Notes under the pieces: model-generated
Told to the model about the DNA's origin: nothing
Databases searched by the model: none
The model's input: the letters and a program-made list of their open reading frames with translations, nothing else
Shown: in pieces, positions 63,250 through 64,000 of the stretch
Position numbering within the stretch: position 1 is the stretch's first letter
Layout: each line of letters begins with the position of its first letter
Origin: an uncultured Lachnospiraceae bacterium
Lineage (GTDB): Bacteria; Bacillota; Clostridia; Lachnospirales; Lachnospiraceae
Direction: 5' to 3'
Assembly: GCA_902794825.1 (NCBI GenBank)
Contig: CADBIU010000027.1
Location: 16,479-80,478 of the forward strand
Length of the DNA: 64,000 nt
Translations under genes and position numbers: made by a program

Positions 63250-64000
63250 GGATCGGCTCACAAAAGGCATTTTTTATTGATGCCTACCGTGATGATCCCT
63301 GTTTACGGGTTACCTGTAGTTGAATTGCTGGTTGCCAAAGGCTCCCTATGGATATAAGAGCGCACTTAATAAAGGCTGTACTGATGTTTTATGCTGGCGG
63401 ATTTCATTTTACGATAAAACCAGCTGCTGATGCAGATCCATAAATACCGGAATCCAGACATTACTCTTTCCAAGTGAAAGAATGAGTCTCCTGGCATGTT
63501 CTTTGACATGACCGGCGATCAGGACCAGGTTGCTGATCACTGTGCGGATCCTGCGGCGCTTTACCTTTCGTTTCGTTTTGGGAGCACTGCCGCTCTTAAG
63601 CGACTTCTGGCCGATAATGCGCAGGACATTATAAGCGAGTACAGTGAGCTCCAGAACAAGCTCGTTAGTATCAAACTTCCCGGAAGGAAACCGCTCGACA
63701 TCCATATCCGTCTTGATCTCGCTGTGATACTGCTCGCTTTCACCATGCTCATGGTAAAGCCGGATCACATCGTCATCAGACTGGCCAAGGTTTGTCCACC
63801 AGGTATTTACCTCGATATCGGCAGGAAACAGATATTGGCCATGCTTATCAATGGTGCGCTCGATGATCTCGTAGCCTATACGAAGGCAGATGGTCTTCTG
63901 TTCACCGTTGACTGTCGTATAGGGAACATCCTTCCAGCTGCTTCCAATGTATACGGTTTTCCCCTCACGGGGATGACGGATATCCTTACAGCAGTCCTGT
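63210..64000. mobile_element. IS1380-family insertion sequence (partial, right end outside window)
   Basis: The left boundary is put at about 63210, where PglX homology stops; no inverted repeat or target duplication could be fixed because the other end lies outside. From 63250 to 63408 the sequence has no ORF, then the transposase reads on the minus strand. Insertion separates pglX from any downstream pglZ and brxL. Confidence 0.7.
63409..64000 (-). CDS. IS1380 family transposase (C-terminal part)
   Basis: A reading frame open to the right edge on the minus strand, about 197 residues. ADIEVNTWWTNLGQSDDDVI, then the signature YHEHGESEQYHSEIKTDMD, RFPSGKFDTNELVLELTVLA and a basic tail (KTKRKVKRRRIRTVI) identify the DDE transposase of the IS1380 family. 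The catalytic Glu is in the HGESEQYHSE block. The N-terminal half is beyond the window. Looks intact here. Confidence 0.88.
   Translation of the reverse strand, partial: QDCCKDIRHPREGKTVYIGSSWKDVPYTTVNGEQKTICLRIGYEIIERTIDKHGQYLFPADIEVNTWWTNLGQSDDDVIRLYHEHGESEQYHSEIKTDMDVERFPSGKFDTNELVLELTVLAYNVLRIIGQKSLKSGSAPKTKRKVKRRRIRTVISNLVLIAGHVKEHARRLILSLGKSNVWIPVFMDLHQQLVLS

Overview
The window reads as chromosome of an anaerobic gut- or rumen-type Firmicute, most like Lachnospiraceae (Clostridia). This rests on AGGAGG-type ribosome sites, TTGACA-N17-TATAAT-type promoters, many intracellular glycosidases, fermentation enzymes (indolepyruvate:ferredoxin oxidoreductase, formate-THF ligase), a cation-antiporter operon, WYL regulators, and a tRNA-Ala gene next to a Lachnospiraceae-style integrase. 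The assignment is an inference from gene content; no 16S or marker gene is present.

Layout. 0-7.7 kb: sugar catabolism (end of a GH1 6-phospho-beta-glucosidase, a DUF362 protein, a GH13 glucosidase divergent from an AraC regulator, a WYL regulator, KDPG aldolase and a KDG-kinase-like sugar kinase). 8.2-11.9 kb: iorA-iorB-paaK for 2-oxoacid/aryl-acid metabolism, with iorA broken by a small deletion. 12-17 kb: glycosyltransferase plus GH13 pair and a Na/Pi transporter. 17-18.1 kb: a small secreted-type protein with a double-glycine leader, two very short ORFs and two tRNA-Leu genes. 18.2-22.8 kb: SDR, WYL regulator, remnant of one GH3 enzyme and an intact GH3 enzyme. 22.9-32.5 kb: a ten-gene Mrp/Mbh-like cation antiporter operon with four large antiporter-type subunits. 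32.6-36.5 kb: a second Na/Pi transporter, then a ZTP riboswitch and fhs, with a MITE-like hairpin element lodged between riboswitch and gene. 36.8-43 kb: amidohydrolase, cysteine-cluster protein, an anchored repeat protein and a metal-efflux operon (ArsR, HMA chaperone, P1B-ATPase). 43-47.5 kb: a repeat-rich intergenic region and a large secreted subtilase.

From 47.7 kb to the right edge the window is a genomic island beside tRNA-Ala(GGC). It contains an integrase split by a possible -1 frameshift, an XRE regulator, poorly conserved small genes, a second tyrosine recombinase-like protein, and then a type-1-like BREX phage-defence locus: brxA, brxB, brxC, an unexpected 862-residue metallo-beta-lactamase/beta-CASP nuclease-like gene, and pglX. 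The pglX gene carries an in-frame TGA where a sense codon (probably Arg or Lys) is expected, and it is then cut off by an IS1380-family insertion sequence that runs out of the window. pglZ and brxL, if present, lie beyond the edge. The BREX locus with its embedded beta-CASP gene and double lesion in pglX is the most notable system here.
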